A stretch of 64,000 nt of DNA from Hippopus hippopus (taxonomy: Eukaryota; Mollusca; Bivalvia; Cardiida; Cardiidae). The stretch spans positions 22,233,521-22,297,520 of the forward strand of contig OX328113.1 in assembly GCA_946811185.2 (NCBI GenBank), written 5' to 3'. Position numbers and translations under genes: made by a program. Positions 61,944 through 64,000 of this stretch are shown in pieces (position 1 is the first letter of the stretch; each line of letters opens with the position of its first letter). The notes under the pieces are model-generated. The model made no database searches and was not told the DNA's origin. It was given only the letters and a program-made list of their open reading frames with translations.

Positions 61944-62127
61944 GTGGATAAAATGAAACGTGCGGTTGTCAGTGTCGAGGAAATGCTTCCTTGTTTCAGA
62001 CACGTGCTTCACACGTGATATAGGAACTCGGTTGCGTAATACTATTATGAAGATCGAACTCTTTACCAAACAACAAAATTCTAGCCTTGTCTAGGTTGAA
62101 TGTATTTGCAGACGCCAAAATAATGTT

Positions 62128-63883
62128 AATTAGGGGTGCATGGAAATACCGAATTACACCTAATATACCGAATTACACTTTATAATGCTGAATTATACCT
62201 ACAAAACACTTATTAGATAAATATTAGATTAATTAAACTTGTTAAGAGTAGTGTTGTGTGGCTGTCAACAGCATAATTTGATAAAAAAAAAAACGTACCG
62301 AATTACACCTTTATACTGAATTCGGTATAGATCTCGGAGAGAATTACACCTAATATACCGAATTATACTGAATTACACCGAATTACACTTTATAATGCCG
62401 AATTATACCTACAAAACACTTATTAGATAAATATTAGATTAATTAGACTTGTTAAGAGTAGTGCTGTGTGGCTCTCAACTGTATAATTCGGTAAAAAAAA
62501 CGTACTGAATTACACCTTTATACTGAATTCAGTATAGATCTCGGAGAACTCAGAGATAATTACATACCGAATTAAGCTTTGTAATACATTGTACATACAT
62601 GTAAATATAATTTGGCTTGTTAATTTCACGAAATATTTATTATTAAGAGTTATTCTCAGTGCTCTCAATAAGGGCCCATTGCAGGAATTTTTGTAATTCC
62701 ATGTTCAAATTTCAGGAATTTTTTTTTTCCGCATTGGTCAATGTGGTCATAGGCTTAGATTAATTTTGATTGTGTCGCGGAATGTTAAATCCTAATTTCA
62801 AACCCTAGGTTGTGATTACTCAAAAAGAAGAAAAGTGTAATTCGGTATTTGGTGATATAAACACACCAGTGCGGCGATTTCACCCAGCTACCGAATTATA
62901 CTGTTGAAGACTGCACAGAATTACACTTAATTATATGGAATTGATGAAATTAACCAGCCAAATTATATTTACATGTATGTACAACGTATTACAAAGCGTA
63001 ATTCGGTACGTAACTTTCTCTGTGTTCTCCAAGATACCAAATTTAGTATAAAGGTGTAATTCGGTACGTTTACCAAATTATACTGTTGAGAGCCACACAG
63101 GACTACACTTAGTCCTTCTTAGAACTGCTAAGTAAGTGAAATGAAACTTTCAAGCCATTAGCAAAAACTCAATTAACAAAATTAAGAAGTTTTTTTTTTT
63201 GGAGAGGGGAGGATTAAATATCTCCTTACCATATAGTATAGGTCGAAAATCAGACTGCGCGTTCTGTGCAGTCTGATCTTGATCTGCACTGTCAACAACA
63301 GGTCCTTGAGTCGCGCTGAACAGCCTATTATACATTATAATATTAATATCTTGATTGATATGATAACTTATACAAAAAAAAAAAGTTAATCTATGTTTTT
63401 CTGGTCTAATTCGGTAATATACAACGTAATTCGGTATGATTCAGAAGAAAAGTGTAATTTGGTATTTGGAAAAATAAAAACACCGACATGGTGAATTCAT
63501 CCAGGTACCGAATTACACTGTTGAACGTCACATAGGATTACACTTAATAATAAAGATTTCGTGAAATTAACCAGCCAAATCATATCTATACGTATGTACA
63601 ACGTATTATCAAGTGTAATTCAGTATGTCAGTTTCTTCAGAGTTCTCCGAGATCTATACCGAATTCAGTATAAAGGTGTAATTGGGTACGTTTTTTTTAC
63701 CGAATTATGCTGTTGTGGGCCACGCAGCACCACTCTTAACATGTCTGATTAATCTAGTATTTATCTAATAAGTGTTTTGTAGGTATAAATCAGCATTATA
63801 AAGTGTAATTCGGTATAATTCGGTGTAATTTGGTATAATTCGGTATATTAGGTGTAATTCGGTATTTCCATGGACCGGTTAAT
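62128..63883. mobile_element. Large inverted-repeat element built of CCGAATTACAC motifs (family E)
   Basis: Outer arms of about 200 bp face each other. The left arm begins GCATGGAAATACCGAATTAC and reaches GAATTCGGTATAGATCTCGG. The right arm runs from CCGAGATCTATACCGAATTC to GTAATTCGGTATTTCCATGG. The interior contains further direct and inverted copies of the arms, and a family B MITE at about 63110-63330. The flanks show ATAATGTT and TTAATGTT, a possible 8-bp duplication with one mismatch. No transposase ORF is present. Confidence 0.83.
63110..63330 (+). mobile_element. Family B MITE nested in the family E element
   Basis: GAACTGCTAAGTAAGTGAAA starts the copy. The hairpin ATCAGACTGCGCGTTCTGTG / CAGTCTGATCTTGATC is central, and TCGCGCTGAACAGCC ends it. 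It matches the copy at 56.24 kb along its length. Confidence 0.8.
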
Positions 63884-64000
63884 GTTCTATTTCAAAGGAT
63901 AGAAAACATTGTGGGAAAAGGAGAAAATGCTTGTTACCAGCATTTTCTTCTTTTCCCACAATGTATTCTAAAGCCTCCTTGAGGGCTGTTCAGGGTTCAA

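Larger units (their letters stand above)
62056..63999 (-). mobile_element. Family A MITE split by a 1.7-kb inverted-repeat element
   Basis: The left part is CTCTTTACCAAACAACAAAA to GCAGACGCCAAAATAATGTT. The right part resumes at CTATTTCAAAGGATAGAAAA and carries the hairpin AAAATGCTTGTTACCAGCAT to the window edge. The MITE lies in the first intron of the carrier gene. Confidence 0.78.

Overview
This window looks like a nuclear segment from an animal with large, AT-rich introns, most likely a bivalve mollusc. The evidence is spliceosomal exons with GT/AG boundaries, protein families shared with vertebrates, and a dense load of short interspersed elements. Those elements include tRNA-headed SINEs ending in a GCGTTAAACACC-type tail, TTAA-flanked palindromic MITEs, and direct repeats carrying the string GGTCAAAGGTCAAGGTCA, all of which I associate with bivalve genomes. 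The species cannot be fixed from sequence alone. No bacterial-style operon, CRISPR array or rRNA is present, and most open reading frames longer than 60 codons are accidental translations of palindromic MITEs.

Layout. (1) 2.8-39.9 kb, plus strand: the last eleven coding exons of an oxysterol-binding-protein-related gene of the ORP1/ORP2 type. They give 413 contiguous residues, essentially the whole sterol/phosphoinositide-transfer (ORD) domain through the stop. All splice phases agree. The 5' exons lie to the left of the window or are unrecognised. Introns are 0.25 to 26 kb and are made almost entirely of transposon copies. (2) 40-50 kb: a gene-poor interval of MITEs, SINEs and direct-repeat elements. 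(3) 50.4-55.4 kb, minus strand: a small secreted cysteine-rich protein gene in three exons (signal peptide, Cys-rich, Cys-rich with stop). A separate PAN/Apple-like terminal exon lies about 2 kb downstream and joins in the same phase. (4) 61.8 kb, plus strand: the first coding exon of a mitochondrial carrier resembling SLC25A32 (folate/FAD carrier); the gene continues past the right edge.

Mobile DNA dominates. Family A is a palindromic MITE of about 225 bp with ends TTAACCCTTTACCA / TGGTAAAGGGTTAA and a perfect hairpin centre. It occurs dozens of times, often sharing a TTAA with its neighbour. One copy sits in a SINE at a position where intact SINEs carry a single TTAA, which shows the target duplication directly and supports a piggyBac-like origin. 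Families B and C are different elements that share one hairpin core (GATCAAGATCAGACTGCACA). Family D has GAGCCATGCTCTG ends. Other elements are a dimeric TTAAGG element, a 1.7 kb inverted-repeat element, a hAT-like element with a TTF zinc-finger ORF, and several small TIR elements. Many are nested, which gives relative ages.

The two most unusual structures are (a) a run of about a dozen degenerate copies of one ORP exon's own 3' splice junction in the intron before it (34.7-36.5 kb), and (b) a minisatellite of about 21 units whose 23-bp repeat is a pol III A-box, ending at a single B-box in a SINE (2.95-3.5 kb). Splice joins and family names are read by eye and need transcript or database confirmation.
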